A DNA stretch of 64,000 nucleotides from Sporosarcina sp. D27 (GTDB lineage Bacteria; Bacillota; Bacilli; Bacillales_A; Planococcaceae), in NCBI RefSeq assembly GCF_000586555.1, contig NZ_AZUC01000014.1:1-64000 (forward strand), in the 5' to 3' direction. The notes under the pieces are model-generated. The model saw only the letters and a program-made list of their open reading frames with translations. It ran no database searches and had not been told where the DNA came from. This document shows, piece after piece, positions 61,956 through 64,000 of the stretch. How positions within the stretch are numbered: position 1 is the first letter of the stretch; the number at the start of each line of letters is the position of its first letter. The position numbers were made by a program, and so were the translations under genes.

Positions 61956-62801
61956 TTGAAAAAAGTTGCGATCATCCAAGATATGTCTTCATTTGGAAAG
62001 TGCTCGCTCACAGCAGCTATTCCGGTATTATCTGTCATGGGGGTACAGGCAGTCCCTCTGCCGACTGCCATTTTGACGTCTCAGACAGAATACCCCAGCT
62101 ATTTTTGTGAAGATTTAACATCGAGGATGACTCATTTTACAGACGAGTGGAGCAAGATGGGCGTTGCATTTGATGGTATACATACAGGTTTCGTGACAGG
62201 AAAAGAGCAAATTGAAAATATCTTTTCTTTTTTACATACCTTCTACAAGGAAGAGACAATGCTTCTCGTGGACCCGGTCATGGGCGACAGGGGACAGCTA
62301 TATGATGTGTTTACTAGAGAGTTGATTGGTTATATGAAGGAGCTGGTGAAGCGGGCAGATGTCATTACACCGAACGTGACAGAATGCTGTTTACTGACAG
62401 GTCTGTCGTATGACAAACTGCAAATGTACCAGACGAGTGAGGATTATGTTGCCGCCATTGAGGAGGCTGGCCGGCAGCTGCAGTCAGAAACGAACGCCAA
62501 GGTTATCATTACCGGTTTGAATCCGCCGGCCCTTTCAGAAACAAGATTTGTCGGCAATATGTATATGGATGACTCCCGCTCGTATCACAGTCTTCAAGAA
62601 TATAACGGTAAGAGTTATTCCGGAACGGGTGATTTATTTGCCTCTGTCCTGATGGGCGGTATGATGCGTGGTCAAAATCCGGTAGAGATCTTGCAGCTCG
62701 CAGAAAAGTTTTTATCTGCCGCGATCCAGTCGACCTCAGAAGAGCGTATTCCAACAGTTGCCGGTGTAAACTTTGAATCTTATTTGCGGATGCTACTTTA
62801 A
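61956..62801 (+). CDS. pdxK: Pyridoxal/pyridoxine kinase
   Basis: 281 residues. Phosphorylates B6 vitamers, a salvage step to PLP. The ribokinase-like fold starts VAIIQDMSSFGKCSLTAAIP. It has LLVDPVMGDRGQLYD, ITPNVTEC and the anion-hole motif YSGTGDLFASVLMGG, whose aspartate is the catalytic base. It fits the PdxK/PdxY type rather than ThiD. TTG start after GGGGGAG. Slightly higher GC than its neighbours, which may mean separate acquisition. Confidence 0.9.
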   Translation: MKKVAIIQDMSSFGKCSLTAAIPVLSVMGVQAVPLPTAILTSQTEYPSYFCEDLTSRMTHFTDEWSKMGVAFDGIHTGFVTGKEQIENIFSFLHTFYKEETMLLVDPVMGDRGQLYDVFTRELIGYMKELVKRADVITPNVTECCLLTGLSYDKLQMYQTSEDYVAAIEEAGRQLQSETNAKVIITGLNPPALSETRFVGNMYMDDSRSYHSLQEYNGKSYSGTGDLFASVLMGGMMRGQNPVEILQLAEKFLSAAIQSTSEERIPTVAGVNFESYLRMLL

Positions 62802-62837
62802 CTTTTCCTCTTATAATGATGATTGTGTGAAAAAAAG

Positions 62838-62911
62838 TAGGTGCCTGTGCGCGGAACAATCATGAATGTTTAAACAAACATGAAAGTTTCTTGCACAGGC
62901 ACCTAACACTT
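62838..62911. repeat. Palindromic repeat family, copy 5 (best preserved)
   Basis: AGGTGCCTGTGC, GCGGAACAATCATGAATG, TTTAAACAAACATGAAAG, TTTCTTGCACAGGCACCT, AACACTTT. The outer arms are perfectly complementary over 12 bp. It sits between the ends of the convergent pdxK and cysteine-rich-protein genes and could act as a terminator for both. Confidence 0.85.
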
Positions 62912-63598
62912 TCACAACAACGGTTGGAATTGTTTCGCAATCCCTGTCGTTATTGTGTCAGCCATTTCAAGGGCTTGCTTTTCTATTATATTAAATACAG
63001 CAATACTTGATTCAAAATCATTTTGTAGCATAAATACTGCTTCCTGTTTGGTAAGAGCTAGATGCTCAAACCACATTTTTTGGAATTCATCTCTTGAAAT
63101 AAAAGGATTGATTGTATTTAGGAATTTGGCAACATCTTCCCCATTCTCGTACCATTTTCTCTCTAAGGCTGTTACTTCTTTCTGATTTCCAACTTTTGCT
63201 GCTTTGACAAGTTCGGCAGCAATTATCAGGTGCTCCCTTATTAAATTGCTGTACATGTCGGCTATTTTATTTCCATAGAAAGGTTTTAGTAAATCCCCCA
63301 TATCTGTAGCATTTTGGAGCAGACGTTTTGTAGTAGAATTGACATCAGGTAAACTAAAAACCAAGCTTATGATCGTCATTCTCGTCCAGTATACATGTTG
63401 CTCCCAAACTAAACGCATAGAACTTTTTAAACTACCTTTCTGTTTCCTATCATGAAGGGGGGTTCCCCATCCCTCATGACATTGTTGACTATGATTACAC
63501 TTACAAGTCTCCCCACATTGGCAATAAGGATTTAAACAAGCCAAGTTTGAACAATTACGTTGGTAATAAGGGGAATATCTCTGTTCATTTTGCCACAC
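62912..63598 (-). CDS. Uncharacterised protein with cysteine-rich N-terminus
   Basis: 228 residues. Residues about 15-45 hold seven cysteines and two histidines in short spacing (CSNLACLNPYCQCGETCKC, NHSQQCHEG), like a small metal-binding or metallothionein-type segment. The rest is an all-helical domain (LVWEQHVYWTRMTIISLVFS, NATDMGDLLKPFYGNKIADM). This domain occurs alone in Bacillus proteins of unknown function that are sometimes mislabelled as acetylglutamate kinase or glycosyltransferase. GTG start; ribosome site GGAGGG nearby. Confidence 0.6.
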   Translation of the reverse strand: MWQNEQRYSPYYQRNCSNLACLNPYCQCGETCKCNHSQQCHEGWGTPLHDRKQKGSLKSSMRLVWEQHVYWTRMTIISLVFSLPDVNSTTKRLLQNATDMGDLLKPFYGNKIADMYSNLIREHLIIAAELVKAAKVGNQKEVTALERKWYENGEDVAKFLNTINPFISRDEFQKMWFEHLALTKQEAVFMLQNDFESSIAVFNIIEKQALEMADTITTGIAKQFQPLL

Positions 63599-64000
63599 CT
63601 TTCATCCCTCCAAAAAAAATTAATATGAACTAATAATCATCATCGTGTGTAATACAATTGGTGGTTGTGAATGATTCTCGGAAGTTTGAAAAAAACTTCA
63701 CGTAAAGAGTGGAGATATGAGGCTATATAAATTCTAACGGTTTCGATTAGTAAGGTTATGGTATATGTAAAATATTCGGTAGAAAAAATTTACATATTTC
63801 CTCTAGCCTTTCTAAAATCCTATTCAAAAAAGAGAAGAAGATCCTCCCCGCCTTTTTTCCTTTGTTTTATAGTTGCGAAAAGGTGGGTTTGATCAACTAC
63901 CACGAAAAAGAATTACTAATTAAAAAAACTAAAAAGGTTTTATACAGAAAACCGATTGGGTACCTTTTTACTTATTTTTGTTATGTGATTGCTCATTTCA
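63599..64000. other. Gene-free stretch at the right edge
   Basis: No gene seen. Possible hairpins are at 63682-63700 (GAAGTTT with AAACTTC) and 63930-63973 (AAAAAGGT with ACCTTTTT), the latter perhaps a terminator for a gene outside the window. Very AT-rich. Confidence 0.5.

Overview
The window looks like chromosome from a low-GC, endospore-forming member of the Bacillales. The spore genes sspI and gerE are present, there are many TTG and GTG starts with strong AGGAGG ribosome sites, and the order of housekeeping genes follows the well-known Bacillus subtilis block (sspI, ysgA, pheST, rnhC, zapA, yshB, polX, mutS2, yshE, lcfA, fadR, fadB, etfBA, trxA, uvrC, yslB, sdhCAB, ysmA, gerE, ysmB, murI, rph, rdgB, ysnB). 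The meso-diaminopimelate dehydrogenase, the intergenic satellites and the general style suggest the Planococcaceae, for example Sporosarcina or a relative; that family assignment is inference.

Positions 1-42,020 are mostly core genome: phospholipid synthesis (psd-dedA diverging from pssA), tRNA-Ser, recQ, lysine and arginine synthesis (ddh, argF), a T-box-controlled pheST operon, cell-division and DNA-repair genes, a FadR-controlled beta-oxidation regulon feeding electrons to EtfBA, thioredoxin and uvrC, succinate dehydrogenase, and a spore/cell-wall/nucleotide-hygiene cluster ending at tRNA-Arg. Intergenic spaces in this part hold an unusual amount of repetitive DNA: a dispersed ~115-180 bp element in four copies, 21-bp-period arrays near 15.3 and 16.9 kb, and a two-tier satellite (20-bp units nested in ~307-347-bp macro-units) between uvrC and yslB.

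From tRNA-Arg (41,947) to about 49.2 kb is a decayed integrated element. It has an integrase lacking its N-terminus fused by deletion to a phage holin, a doubly broken amidase, tiny phage-like genes, a CPBP protease, a methyltransferase, a LexA-type promoter driving a YolD pair, and an oxidoreductase. Many of these sit behind near-identical terminator/promoter spacers. A ~310-bp segment holding a scar of the tRNA 3' end occurs at 48.95 and again at 60.16 kb, so two attachment-site remnants bracket 49.3-60.2 kb.

That bracketed region carries a pseudouridine synthase, an S-layer-anchored secreted protein, and a MoxR/DUF58/DUF4350/DUF4129 operon with convergent SpoIIM-family and divergent RDD membrane genes. 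The last stretch has a vitamin B6 uptake/kinase pair and a cysteine-rich uncharacterised protein. A ~75-bp palindromic repeat occurs five times, seen only to the right of 49.2 kb.
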